Origin: Desulfobacteraceae bacterium
Lineage (GTDB): Bacteria; Desulfobacterota; Desulfobacteria; Desulfobacterales; Desulfobacteraceae
Direction: 5' to 3'
Length of the DNA: 12,294 nt
NCBI GenBank assembly: GCA_022712835.1
Contig: JAFLJU010000555.1
Coordinates: 1-12,294 of the forward strand
Part shown: positions 1-6,410 of the stretch, one piece after another
Layout: each line of letters opens with the position of its first letter
How positions within the stretch are numbered: position 1 is the first letter of the stretch
The notes under the pieces: generated by a model
The model's database searches: none
Told to the model about the DNA's origin: nothing
The model's input: only the letters and a program-made list of their open reading frames with translations
Made by a program: the position numbers and the translations under genes

Positions 1-128
1 CGCAATCTGAAAAAATTAAACAGGCCGACCATGTGATTGAAAATAAAGGAAAGCCCGGGGAACTCTTTGAATCTGTTGAAAAATTATACTTTAAAATTAA
101 AAAAGAATTCTTGACAATAAAATCATAA
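1..128 (+). CDS. coaE: Dephospho-CoA kinase, C-terminal fragment (5' end outside window)
   Basis: The last 41 codons of a gene enter from the left edge in the frame beginning at base 3 and stop at TAA 126-128. The visible peptide contains QADHVIENKG, which matches the conserved C-terminal ADxVIxNxG segment of dephospho-CoA kinase, followed by a basic helical tail (KLYFKIKKEF). CoaE phosphorylates the ribose 3'-OH of dephospho-CoA in the last step of coenzyme A synthesis in the cytoplasm. The P-loop and catalytic part lie outside the window, so the call rests on this one segment. It reads in the same direction as rho, 170 bp upstream of it. A generic P-loop kinase tail is the main alternative. 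Confidence 0.75.
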   Translation, partial: QSEKIKQADHVIENKGKPGELFESVEKLYFKIKKEFLTIKS

Positions 129-140
129 TATCTTAATTAT
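111..140 (+). promoter_or_regulatory. Candidate sigma70-type promoter for rho
   Basis: A perfect -35 hexamer TTGACA (111-116) lies inside the end of coaE. It is followed after 18 bases by AATTAT (135-140), a 4/6 match to TATAAT. It points into the AT-rich rho leader. The -10 is poor and AT-rich DNA gives such matches easily, so this is only a candidate. Confidence 0.25.
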
Positions 141-298
141 CGAAGAACGATACACTAAATTTAGATTATCTGTCTATTTATCTAATTCACCTAGACTTCC
201 AGATTATCAAAAGGTATTCCTTAAAAAACAATTCTAAAAAAAATCAGTCCTAAATAACTTATGAAAAATAAACAATTGAAAAGTGAGCGGGAGATTGA
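129..298 (+). other. AT-rich leader region upstream of rho
   Basis: This 170-bp gap between coaE and rho is clearly more AT-rich than the flanking genes and has several runs of A. It holds a 10-bp palindrome CTAAATTTAG (155-164) and the 8-mer AGATTATC twice (163-170 and 201-208). Neither is long enough to be convincing alone. No terminator hairpin with a T-tract is visible after coaE. The Shine-Dalgarno-like GAGCGGGAG (285-293) serves the rho ATG at 299. Rho genes in other bacteria are autoregulated through their leaders, so the length may be functional. That is inference. Confidence 0.5.
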
Positions 299-302
299 AT
301 GA
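261..302 (+). CDS. Possible 13-codon leader peptide overlapping the rho start
   Basis: An ATG at 261 opens a short frame, [13 protein letters not shown], that ends at TGA 300-302. The stop overlaps the rho ATG (299-301) as ATGA, the arrangement usual for translational coupling. The peptide is highly charged and lysine-rich. No good Shine-Dalgarno precedes the ATG (the upstream bases read TAAATAACTT), which argues against efficient translation. E. coli rho also has a leader ORF (rhoL, longer and unrelated in sequence). A chance ORF in AT-rich DNA is quite possible. Confidence 0.25.
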   Translation: MKNKQLKSEREIE

Positions 303-1546
303 ATCTTGTAGACCTTAACAAAATGAAGATAAGTGAGCTGTCTAAACTTGCAAAAGAATATAAAATTCAAGGGTTTGGCGGACTTAAAAAACAGGATTTA
401 ATCTTTGCTTTGCTCCAGGCCAATGTTGAAGAAAGTGGTCAGGTTTATGGTGAGGGCACCCTTGAAATCCTTCCGGACGGATTTGGTTTTTTAAGGGCAT
501 CCGGCTACAATTATCTTCCCGGTCCCGATGATATTTATGTTTCTCCATCCCAGATCCGGCGGTTTAACCTGAGGACCGGGGATACTGTTTCCGGCCAGGT
601 ACGTCAGCCAAAAGATTCCGAACGATATTTTGCTTTGCTGAAGGTGGAGGCGGTGAATTTCCAGAATCCCGACCTGGCAGCTGAGACCATTTTGTTTGAT
701 AATCTGCTGCCCCTTTACCCCGAGCGGAAGATGATGCTGGAGGCAGAATCGGATAATTATTCCATGCGGGTTCTGGATATGATGTGTCCCATTGGATTTG
801 GTCAGAGGGGGTTGATTGTGTCTCCGCCCAAGGCCGGTAAAACCATGCTTTTACAGAATATTGCCAATTCCATGATCAAGGCTCATAAGGATATCATTCC
901 CATGATCGTCCTCATTGATGAACGGCCGGAAGAGGTAACCGATATGGCCCGTTCTGTGGACGCGGAAGTGGTAAGTTCCACCTTTGACGAACCTGCCGAG
1001 CGCCATGTGCAGGTGGCGGAAATGGTCATTGAAAAAGCCAAGCGGATTGTGGAGCAGGGACATGACGTGGTCATTCTTCTGGACAGCATCACCCGTCTCG
1101 CCCGGGCCTATAACTCTGTGATGCCACCGTCTGGTAAAATTCTTTCTGGTGGTGTGGACTCCAATGCCCTTGATCGGCCGAAGCGCTTTTTCGGTGCTGC
1201 CCGTAATATTGAAGATGGCGGGAGTCTGACCATTATTGCAACAGCCCTGGTTGATACCGGGAGCCGGATGGATGAGGTTATCTTTGAGGAATTTAAGGGA
1301 ACGGGTAATCTGGAGTTGGTTCTGGACAGAAAGCTGGCGGACAAAAGAATTTATCCGGCCATTGATATGAACAAGTCCGGTACCCGAAAAGAAGAACTGC
1401 TGCTGGATCCATTGGTTTTGAACCGTGTTTGGATTTTGAGAAAATTGTTGTCAAGTTTGAATTCTGTTGATAGTATGCAGTTTTTACTTGAAAAAATGAA
1501 AGGAACAAAGGATAATGCTGAGTTCCTTGATTTGATGAATTCATAA
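299..1546 (+). CDS. rho: Transcription termination factor Rho
   Basis: This is the hexameric RNA-dependent ATPase/helicase that ends transcription at Rho-dependent sites. At 415 residues it is close to the 419 of E. coli Rho. The N-terminal Rho_N helical region spans about residues 1-45. The cold-shock-like RNA-binding domain is at about 50-117, with the primary-site motif DGFGFLR at 60-66. The Walker A P-loop PPKAGKT is at 176-182, the catalytic IDERPEE segment at 206-212, Walker B VVILLDS at 257-263, and the Q-loop region [20 protein letters not shown] at 283-302. The arginine-finger motif SGTRKEEL is at 360-367. All key residues of the E. coli enzyme have counterparts. The ATG at 299 has a good Shine-Dalgarno at 285-293 and matches the family N-terminus (MNL...). 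The gene ends with TAA. Rho often represses its own gene by attenuation in the leader; the leader here is long enough for that, but no mechanism is proven. Confidence 0.98.
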   Translation: MNLVDLNKMKISELSKLAKEYKIQGFGGLKKQDLIFALLQANVEESGQVYGEGTLEILPDGFGFLRASGYNYLPGPDDIYVSPSQIRRFNLRTGDTVSGQVRQPKDSERYFALLKVEAVNFQNPDLAAETILFDNLLPLYPERKMMLEAESDNYSMRVLDMMCPIGFGQRGLIVSPPKAGKTMLLQNIANSMIKAHKDIIPMIVLIDERPEEVTDMARSVDAEVVSSTFDEPAERHVQVAEMVIEKAKRIVEQGHDVVILLDSITRLARAYNSVMPPSGKILSGGVDSNALDRPKRFFGAARNIEDGGSLTIIATALVDTGSRMDEVIFEEFKGTGNLELVLDRKLADKRIYPAIDMNKSGTRKEELLLDPLVLNRVWILRKLLSSLNSVDSMQFLLEKMKGTKDNAEFLDLMNS

Positions 1547-1571
1547 GGTTTAGACAGGCAGGACCCGAATG

Positions 1572-1602
1572 GATGGAATCAAGATGGAATCAAGATGGAA
1601 TC
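1572..1602 (+). repeat. 11-bp tandem repeat, 2.8 copies, in the rho-rpmE gap
   Basis: The unit GATGGAATCAA occurs perfectly at 1572-1582 and 1583-1593. A third partial copy, GATGGAATC, follows at 1594-1602. It lies 26 bp after the rho stop and 62 bp before rpmE, in a gap of 117 bp. No protein frame explains it. It belongs with the other short arrays at 9649-9684, 10759-10794 and 10831-10872, whose sequences differ. Confidence 0.95.
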
Positions 1603-1625
1603 GGATAGATATTATTTTTAATAAA

Positions 1626-1643
1626 GACCTTAAGATTAAGGTT
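1626..1643 (+). promoter_or_regulatory. Short hairpin just upstream of the rpmE ribosome binding site
   Basis: ACCTTA (1627-1632) pairs with TAAGGT (1637-1642) around an AGAT loop; a G-T pair at 1626/1643 can close it. It ends four bases before the AAGGAG Shine-Dalgarno of rpmE (1647-1652). No T-run follows, so it is not an intrinsic terminator. L31 genes are known to be autoregulated through their 5' leader in E. coli. Whether this small stem acts similarly is speculation. Confidence 0.3.
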
Positions 1644-1663
1644 GGTAAGGAGTTTTTGAAAAG

Positions 1664-1882
1664 ATGAAAAAAGAAATACATCCCAATTACACAAACACAA
1701 CAGCGGGCTGTGCATGCGGAGCAAGGTTTGAAGTAGGTTCCACAAGAGAGAATATCAAGGTTGAAATTTGTTCACAGTGCCATCCGTTTTTTACCGGAAA
1801 ACAAAAGTTGGTGGATTCTGCAGGTAGAATCGATCGCTTTAAGAAAAAATATGCAGGGTTCGACGCGACTAAACTTGCTTAA
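1664..1882 (+). CDS. rpmE: 50S ribosomal protein L31 (zinc-binding, C+ type)
   Basis: A 72-residue protein of the large ribosomal subunit that bridges to the small subunit. The family start MKKEIHPNY is present. The four zinc ligands are visible as C16-A-C18 and C36-S-Q-C39, followed by the conserved HPFFTGKQK (40-48). This makes it the zinc-containing form rather than the zinc-free paralog induced in zinc starvation. The C-terminal part ends [14 protein letters not shown]. The start ATG is preceded by AAGGAG at 1647-1652, with a rather long 11-base spacing. It lies 117 bp after rho and 62 bp before prfA, an order (rho-rpmE-prfA-prmC) common in bacteria. No promoter of its own is clear. A short hairpin precedes its ribosome binding site. 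Confidence 0.97.
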   Translation: MKKEIHPNYTNTTAGCACGARFEVGSTRENIKVEICSQCHPFFTGKQKLVDSAGRIDRFKKKYAGFDATKLA

Positions 1883-1903
1883 AAACTATAATTCGGGGAA
1901 TTT

Positions 1904-1932
1904 GAAAGGGGGCTTGTGCAAGTACCCCTTTT
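1904..1932 (+). promoter_or_regulatory. Strong hairpin between rpmE and prfA (attenuator-like)
   Basis: AAAGGGG (1905-1911) pairs with CCCCTTT (1925-1931). An inner CTT/AAG stem (1913-1915 with 1920-1922) is separated by a small internal loop (G1912 opposite T1923-A1924). The hairpin ends 13 bases before the prfA ATG. The only purine-rich Shine-Dalgarno-like run in the gap, AAAGGGGG, is buried in its 5' arm. The tail after the stem (TGCATTTG) is too mixed for a standard T-tract. It could be a weak terminator, a translation-control element for RF1, or an mRNA-stability stem. Confidence 0.55.
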
Positions 1933-1944
1933 GCATTTGTAATT

Positions 1945-3009
1945 ATGATTGGTAAATTAAAAGGCATTGAAGAGCGGTTTGTCAAGCTTGAGCAGTTGTT
2001 GAGTGATCCTGCTGTTCTTGGAGATCAGAAAAAATACCAGGAATATCTGAAAGAACATGGTGAACTCAACAAGATTGTTCCGGTGTTCAGGGTCTATGAG
2101 GGCCTTTTGGGTGAACTTGCAGAGGCAAAAGCGTTCTTGCGGGACGATGATCCTGATATCCGCAGTATGGCCAAGGAAGAAATTCCCGCTCTTGAGACTC
2201 AGGTTGCCGATTTGACATCAAAGATCAACCTACTTTTGATGCCAAAGGATCCCCGGGATGAAAAGAATGTTCTTCTTGAAATCAGGGCAGGCACCGGCGG
2301 GGAAGAAGCCGGTCTTTTTGCAGGGGATCTTTTCCGGATGTACTCCCGGTATGCGGAAACAAAAAAATGGAAGATTGAAATAATTGAAAAGACCGGGTCC
2401 AGTTCCGGTGGATTCAAAGAGGTGGTTTCTCTTATCAAGGGAAAGGGCGCCTATTCCAGCTTTAAATATGAAAGCGGCACCCACCGGGTGCAGCGGGTGC
2501 CGTCCACCGAGACCCAGGGGCGGATTCATACCTCTGCTGTTACCGTGGCGGTTCTGTGCGAAGCCGAGGATATTGATATCGAAATTAATGCGGCCGATAT
2601 CAAGGTGGATGTGTTCAGGGCATCCGGTCCTGGCGGACAATCGGTCAATACAACCGACTCTGCCGTCAGAATTACCCATTTGCCTTCGGGGGTGGTGGCC
2701 ACTTGTCAGGATGAAAAATCCCAGCACAAGAACAAAGAAAAGGCCATGGGCGTTCTTAAGGCCCGGGTTCTGGATGCAAAAATCAAGGAAGAAGATGCAA
2801 AAAGGGCGGCTGACCGGAAGGGGCAGGTCGGGACCGGGGATCGGAGTGGCAGGATCAGAACCTATAATTACCCCCAGGGCAGGATGACGGATCATCGAAT
2901 CGGGCTCACTCTTTACCGGCTGGACGGCATTATGGAAGGGGATATTCAGGAAATTATCGATGAGCTTAAAACCTATAACCAGGCCGAGTCATTAAAAGAT
3001 ATTGGATAG
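1945..3009 (+). CDS. prfA: Peptide chain release factor 1
   Basis: RF1 reads UAA and UAG in the ribosomal A site and triggers peptidyl-tRNA hydrolysis. The 354 residues fit the usual 355-360. The N-terminal helical domain occupies about 1-105, followed by [20 protein letters not shown] (114-133), characteristic of the family. The codon-recognition tripeptide PxT is present as PST (186-188) inside [19 protein letters not shown]. The catalytic GGQ is at 230-232 in [18 protein letters not shown]2 would carry SPF in place of PxT and a UGA frameshift near its start; neither is seen. The ATG at 1945 matches the family start ([12 protein letters not shown]), but no Shine-Dalgarno lies at normal distance. 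Instead a strong hairpin (1904-1932) sits upstream. The gene ends in TAG, a codon read by RF1 itself, and prmC follows six bases later in the same frame. Confidence 0.97.
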   Translation: MIGKLKGIEERFVKLEQLLSDPAVLGDQKKYQEYLKEHGELNKIVPVFRVYEGLLGELAEAKAFLRDDDPDIRSMAKEEIPALETQVADLTSKINLLLMPKDPRDEKNVLLEIRAGTGGEEAGLFAGDLFRMYSRYAETKKWKIEIIEKTGSSSGGFKEVVSLIKGKGAYSSFKYESGTHRVQRVPSTETQGRIHTSAVTVAVLCEAEDIDIEINAADIKVDVFRASGPGGQSVNTTDSAVRITHLPSGVVATCQDEKSQHKNKEKAMGVLKARVLDAKIKEEDAKRAADRKGQVGTGDRSGRIRTYNYPQGRMTDHRIGLTLYRLDGIMEGDIQEIIDELKTYNQAESLKDIG

Positions 3010-3015
3010 GGATCA

Positions 3016-3900
3016 TTGATCGACTGGACAATTATCAAAATTCTTGCCTGGACAGAATCCTATTTCAAAGAGCATGACGTAGACAGTCCTCGGCTTGCGG
3101 CTGAGATTCTTCTTTGCTTCAGCTTGGGTATCCGGCGTCTGGATCTTTATCTTCAACACGACCGGCCCTTGGAAAAAAATGAACTTACCCGGTTTAAGGG
3201 ATTGATAAAAAGGCGAATTGGGCGTGAGCCCGTGGCCTACATCACCGGCGAAAAAGGGTTCTATGAATCCGATTTTCAAGTGAATGCGGGGGTGTTGATT
3301 CCACGGCCCGATACCGAAGTGCTGGTTGAAACAGCCATTGATCTGCTGGGTTCGGGTACAGATCCGTTCATGCCCAAAAAGGTATTGGAGCTTGGGGTGG
3401 GGTCGGGTGCAATTGTGATCTCTCTGGCAAAAGCCTGTCCGAATCATACCTATTATGGATGCGATCTTTCCCCCATCGCACTGGAAGCTGCCATTAAAAA
3501 TGCAGGCGCATTGTCTGAAACGCCCATCCGATTTTTCCGCAGCTCCTGGTTTGATGCCGTTGCTCATAAGGAAAGGTTTGATCTGATTTTATCCAACCCT
3601 CCCTATATTCCCACAGCAGATATTTGCGAGCTGGCATCTGAAATAAAATTCCATGAACCCCACCTGGCGCTGGATGGTGGGCTGGACGGTCTTGATGCCA
3701 TTCGCCAATTGTTGGACCATGCACGCAGCCGGCTTTTACCCGGGGGAAGAATTCTCATCGAAATGGGGTTTGATCAGCAGGAAGGGGTGGCATCCATTGC
3801 CACCTCTTTTTCCGAATACGAAATCCCTGAGTTTGTAAAGGACCTGGCGGGTCACCCCCGGCTGGTCCATATAAAAAAGTACGATGAAAAAATGAATTGA
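3016..3900 (+). CDS. prmC: Release factor glutamine N5-methyltransferase
   Basis: A SAM-dependent methyltransferase that methylates the glutamine of the GGQ motif in RF1 and RF2. The 294 residues fit the family (about 280-295). The N-terminal helical domain begins MIDWTIIKILAWTESYFK and has DSPRLAAEILL (23-33). IPRPDTEVLVE (95-105) precedes the SAM-binding motif LELGVGSGAIVISLA (124-138). The catalytic NPPY is at 194-197 and EPHLALDGGLDGL at 214-226. The start is taken as TTG 3016 because the only in-frame codons between it and the prfA stop are GGA and TCA, and the family N-terminus (WT...LL.WT..YF) begins right after. AGGGA (3008-3012) overlaps the prfA stop and gives a short-spaced ribosome binding site. 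Its substrate RF1 is encoded immediately upstream. A 155-bp gap separates it from rpsB. Confidence 0.96.
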   Translation: MIDWTIIKILAWTESYFKEHDVDSPRLAAEILLCFSLGIRRLDLYLQHDRPLEKNELTRFKGLIKRRIGREPVAYITGEKGFYESDFQVNAGVLIPRPDTEVLVETAIDLLGSGTDPFMPKKVLELGVGSGAIVISLAKACPNHTYYGCDLSPIALEAAIKNAGALSETPIRFFRSSWFDAVAHKERFDLILSNPPYIPTADICELASEIKFHEPHLALDGGLDGLDAIRQLLDHARSRLLPGGRILIEMGFDQQEGVASIATSFSEYEIPEFVKDLAGHPRLVHIKKYDEKMN

Positions 3901-3915
3901 TTATCCCATCCTTAT

Positions 3916-3945
3916 TTGGTATATAAATCGGGATTTTGTTTTAAT
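3916..3945 (+). promoter_or_regulatory. Candidate sigma70-type promoter for the rpsB operon
   Basis: TTGGTA (3916-3921, 4/6 to TTGACA) is followed after 18 bases by TTTAAT (3940-3945, 5/6 to TATAAT) in an AT-rich patch just after prmC. This would start transcription about 100 bases before rpsB. rpsB-tsf is transcribed from its own leader in many bacteria. The exact hexamers are a judgement by eye. Confidence 0.35.
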
Positions 3946-3960
3946 ATTTAAAAACGCACA

Positions 3961-4055
3961 TCCATGGACCTGGGGTCAGGTGCTTTTAATCGAGTCGATT
4001 TCCGGGGATGAAGTGGGTGAAGGCAACAAAAACCATTAATTAATTTGGAGAGAAA
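3961..4055 (+). promoter_or_regulatory. rpsB 5' leader with hairpin and palindrome
   Basis: The leader has a hairpin ACCTG-GGGT-CAGGT (3968-3981) and a 13-base near-palindrome, AATCGA-G-TCGATT (3988-4000). TTTGGAGAG (4044-4052) is the Shine-Dalgarno for the ATG at 4056. S2 is known to repress rpsB-tsf through the mRNA leader in enterobacteria. These structures could be the equivalent here, but no homology to the known S2 leader can be claimed from reading alone. Confidence 0.35.
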
Positions 4056-4970
4056 ATGGCTTACATTACAGTTAGAGAACTTTTGGAAGCAGGTGTTCAT
4101 TTCGGACATCAGACAAAACGATGGAACCCAAAGATGAAAAAATATATCTTTGGTGCCAGGAACGGTATTTATATCATAGATCTTCAGCAGACAGTGAAAT
4201 TGTACAAAAAAGCCCACGATTTTATCAAGAGTGTGGCCACTGAAGGAAAAGATATCCTTTTTGTCGGTACCAAAAAACAGGCATCTGAATCCATTTATGA
4301 AGAAGCCAATCGTTCAGAGTCTTTTTATGTTGAAAATAGATGGCTGGGTGGGATGTTGACCAATTTCCAGACCATTAAAAATAATATTACCCGGTTCCAT
4401 TTTTTACAGGGCCTTGAGGATGACGGAAGCCTTGAAAATTATCCCAAAAAAGAACAGGGAAAAATGCTCAAGGACAAAGCAAAGCTTGAGTTTGCCATCG
4501 GCGGTATCAGCACCATGAAACGACTGCCCGGTGCTATTTTTGTCATTGATCCCAAAAATGAGGCCATTGCCATTAAAGAGGGCAGGCGCTTAGGAATCCC
4601 CATTGTTGCAGTCGTTGATACCAATTGTGATCCAGATGGTATCGATTTTGTTATTCCTGGCAATGACGATGCCATCAGATCCATTCGTTTGTTTGCTTCC
4701 CGTATTGCTGATGCCACCATTGAAGGACATCAGATTTATAAGGAACGTCAAAGTGCTCAATCCGATAAGGGTGAAGCAGAAGGGCGACCCCCGGAAAGAG
4801 TTGAAGAGAAAGTGGGTGTCGAAGTGCTTTCCGACGGTACCGACGGTCCTGTGGTTGAAAAAATTATCAGAAAAACCACACCGGTTGAAGAAGCTGTCGC
4901 AGTTGCCCCAGCAGTGGACGCACCCGCAGCTGATGCAACGATTGAAACAACAAAAGAAGTGACTGAATAG
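4056..4970 (+). CDS. rpsB: 30S ribosomal protein S2 with extended acidic C-terminus
   Basis: S2 is a small-subunit ribosomal protein needed for assembly and translation initiation. The family start [32 protein letters not shown] (22-33), [11 protein letters not shown] (36-46), the LFVGTKKQA segment (68-76), [13 protein letters not shown] (95-107) and the [26 protein letters not shown] stretch (181-206) are all intact. The conserved fold ends near residue 228. The protein then continues to 304 residues against about 241 in E. coli. The extra tail of about 75 residues is rich in Glu, Val, Ala and Pro (for example [18 protein letters not shown]) and looks disordered. The ATG at 4056 has a clear Shine-Dalgarno. 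tsf follows after 24 bp, the near-universal rpsB-tsf pairing. It ends with TAG. Confidence 0.98.
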   Translation: MAYITVRELLEAGVHFGHQTKRWNPKMKKYIFGARNGIYIIDLQQTVKLYKKAHDFIKSVATEGKDILFVGTKKQASESIYEEANRSESFYVENRWLGGMLTNFQTIKNNITRFHFLQGLEDDGSLENYPKKEQGKMLKDKAKLEFAIGGISTMKRLPGAIFVIDPKNEAIAIKEGRRLGIPIVAVVDTNCDPDGIDFVIPGNDDAIRSIRLFASRIADATIEGHQIYKERQSAQSDKGEAEGRPPERVEEKVGVEVLSDGTDGPVVEKIIRKTTPVEEAVAVAPAVDAPAADATIETTKEVTE

Positions 4971-4994
4971 CGAAAATTTAAGGAGTGAAATAAA

Positions 4995-5591
4995 ATGGTG
5001 GAAATTTCTGCAGCAATGGTAAAAGAGCTTCGCGCGGCAACCGGATCCGGTATCATGGATTGTAAACGGGTTCTTGCCGAAGCGGAAGGTGATTATCAAA
5101 CAGCAGTGGACCTGCTGAGGAAAAAAGGTCTTGCCAAAGCCGCCAAACGGTCAGGGCGTTCAACTTCTGAAGGCCTTATCCATACCTATATACACACCGG
5201 TGCTAAATTGGGTGTGATGGTGGAAGTGAATTGCGAATCTGATTTTGTGGCCAAAACAGATGATTTCATAGAGTTTGTAAAGAACATAGCCATGCATATT
5301 GCCGCTGCTAACCCTGCTGGTTTGGCTCCCGAGGATGTGGATCCCGCAGTTATAGCCAAAGAACGTGAAATCTTTACAGCCCAGATGATAGAAGAGGGAA
5401 AGCCTGAAAATATGATTGCGAAGATTGTGGATGGTAAAATTGAAAAATTTTACAAGGACGTCTGCCTTCTGAGCCAGCAATATGTTAAGGATCCCCAGAA
5501 AACAATTACAGATGTCCTCAAAGAAGCCATTGCAAAAATTGGTGAAAATATTCAGATTAAAAGATTTGTACGTTTCCAAATAGGAGAGTAA
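4995..5591 (+). CDS. tsf: Translation elongation factor Ts (short form)
   Basis: EF-Ts exchanges GDP for GTP on EF-Tu. The N-terminal UBA-like domain (about 1-50) contains VKELRAATGSGIMDCKRVL (9-27) and AVDLLRKKGLAKAAK (37-51). The core has the EF-Tu-contacting motif ESDFVAKTDDF (81-91), matching the TDFVAR signature; D83-F84 are the nucleotide-release residues by family knowledge. At 198 residues it is the short type, as in Thermus, with one core subdomain repeat, versus 283 in E. coli. AGGAG (4981-4985) precedes the ATG by nine bases. The end of the gene (TAGGAGAGTAA) supplies the ribosome binding site of pyrH, which starts three bases later, so the two are probably translationally coupled. 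Confidence 0.97.
   Translation: MVEISAAMVKELRAATGSGIMDCKRVLAEAEGDYQTAVDLLRKKGLAKAAKRSGRSTSEGLIHTYIHTGAKLGVMVEVNCESDFVAKTDDFIEFVKNIAMHIAAANPAGLAPEDVDPAVIAKEREIFTAQMIEEGKPENMIAKIVDGKIEKFYKDVCLLSQQYVKDPQKTITDVLKEAIAKIGENIQIKRFVRFQIGE
5582..5588 (+). promoter_or_regulatory. Ribosome binding site that fixes the TTG start of pyrH
   Basis: AGGAGAG lies inside the last codons of tsf, six bases before TTG 5595. No ATG or GTG is available nearby in the pyrH frame before the conserved [13 protein letters not shown], so TTG is the only sensible start. Confidence 0.8.
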
Positions 5592-5594
5592 ATC

Positions 5595-6317
5595 TTGGAA
5601 AAAAAGCCTGAGTTTGAAAGGATTCTGATTAAACTGAGTGGTGAAGCCCTGATGGGAAATCAGGGCTTCGGCATCACTCCTGAAATGATCCATTATGTGG
5701 CAGAAGAAGTCGCCAAAGTCTTTCGACTGGGTGTTCAGATCTCTGTCGTTGTGGGTGGTGGTAATATTTTCAGGGGCGTTGCCGGCAGCTCTGCCGGTAT
5801 GGACAGGACCTCGGCTGATAACATGGGAATGCTTGCCACCGTGATTAACAGCCTGGCCCTTTGCGATGCATTGGAAAAATGCGGGGTGCCCACACGGGTT
5901 CAGTCCGCTATTCGAATGGACAAGGTTGCAGAGCCCTTTATCCGGAGGAAGGCCATTCGCCACCTTGAAAAAGGACGGGTGGTTATCTTTGCCGCAGGGA
6001 CGGGCAACCCATACTTTACAACAGATACTGCAGCTGTGTTGCGGGGGCATGAAATCCGTGCCCAGATTCTTTTTAAGGCAACCCAGGTGGATGGCGTCTA
6101 TGATAAGGACCCCATGGTCCATGATGATGCGGTTCGATTTGATGAGCTGTCCTATATGCGGATCATTGAAAAACAATTGCATGTAATGGACATGACCGCC
6201 ATTTCCCTTGCAATGGAGCATGATTTGCCCCTCCAGGTATTTGACCTCCACAAGGCCGGTAATATTTATAAGGCTGTTCTGGGCGAGGATATCGGTACCC
6301 GGATATATAATAAATAA
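5595..6317 (+). CDS. pyrH: Uridylate kinase (UMP kinase)
   Basis: Converts UMP to UDP with ATP in pyrimidine nucleotide synthesis; it is a hexameric member of the amino-acid kinase family. The 240 residues match the family (about 240). Visible motifs are [10 protein letters not shown] (10-19), [11 protein letters not shown] (51-61), [20 protein letters not shown] (70-89), [15 protein letters not shown] (100-114), [16 protein letters not shown] (132-147) and [13 protein letters not shown] (161-173), covering the phosphate- and UMP-binding loops. The start is TTG at 5595, three bases after the tsf stop, with AGGAGAG at 5582-5588. A perfect 11-bp inverted repeat lies at 5643-5669 in the coding sequence for residues 17-25. 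pyrH between tsf and frr is the classical order. A 93-bp gap with nothing convincing in it separates it from frr. Confidence 0.97.
   Translation: MEKKPEFERILIKLSGEALMGNQGFGITPEMIHYVAEEVAKVFRLGVQISVVVGGGNIFRGVAGSSAGMDRTSADNMGMLATVINSLALCDALEKCGVPTRVQSAIRMDKVAEPFIRRKAIRHLEKGRVVIFAAGTGNPYFTTDTAAVLRGHEIRAQILFKATQVDGVYDKDPMVHDDAVRFDELSYMRIIEKQLHVMDMTAISLAMEHDLPLQVFDLHKAGNIYKAVLGEDIGTRIYNK
5643..5669 (+). repeat. Perfect 11-bp inverted repeat (hairpin) in the 5' coding part of pyrH
   Basis: GAAGCCCTGAT (5643-5653) and ATCAGGGCTTC (5659-5669) are exact reverse complements around a GGGAA loop. The structure begins 48 bases after the first base of the TTG start codon. No T-tract follows, so it is not a terminator. 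Part of the complementarity may come from the conserved residues GEAL and QGFG, whose codons GAAGCC and GGCTTC are naturally complementary. Confidence 0.9.
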
Positions 6318-6397
6318 GCTAAGAGCAAGGGTCGTTTTCAGTGTGGATATTTTATTCCTGGGAAAGGTTCTTGCCGATAGTTGTTACCTTATTATTT

Positions 6398-6401
6398 AGG
6401 A
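6398..6401 (+). promoter_or_regulatory. Ribosome binding site that sets the frr start at 6411
   Basis: AGGA lies nine bases before ATG 6411. An in-frame TTG at 6381 would add ten residues (MLPYYLGYIV) that do not belong to the family N-terminus, so 6411 is preferred. Confidence 0.65.
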
Positions 6402-6410
6402 TATATTGTT

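Noticed and set aside
163..208. Direct 8-mer AGATTATC twice in the rho leader
   Set aside because: Eight bases in AT-rich DNA is not significant without conservation.
1904..1940. Intrinsic terminator after rpmE
   Set aside because: The stem is good, but the T residues are mostly inside the stem and the tail (TGCATTTG) is not a T-tract. Kept as an attenuator-like hairpin instead.
2476..2501. Alternative hairpins GCACCC/GGGTGC and GGCACCC/GGGTGCC in prfA
   Set aside because: They arise from the repeated codons of HRVQRVP in the conserved codon-recognition region. No separate role is needed.
2384..2887. 167-residue plus-strand frame inside prfA
   Set aside because: Alternate-frame shadow of prfA; the RF1 frame carries the PxT and GGQ motifs.
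2230..2895. 221-residue open frame on the minus strand inside prfA
   Set aside because: Antisense shadow of a conserved gene, with low-information composition and no family resemblance.
5782..5797. Six-bp hairpin CCGGCA-GCTC-TGCCGG in pyrH
   Set aside because: Short, in coding sequence, with no T-run. Such stems are expected by chance.
5160..6251. 363-residue open frame on the minus strand across tsf and pyrH
   Set aside because: It lies fully antisense to two well-conserved genes, crosses their boundary, and has the His/Phe/Asn/Cys-rich composition of a reverse-strand shadow. No ribosome binding site or known motif was seen.
6381..6410. Longer frr starting at TTG 6381
   Set aside because: Adds ten hydrophobic residues absent from the RRF family. 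ATG 6411 gives exactly 185 residues and has AGGA at suitable spacing.
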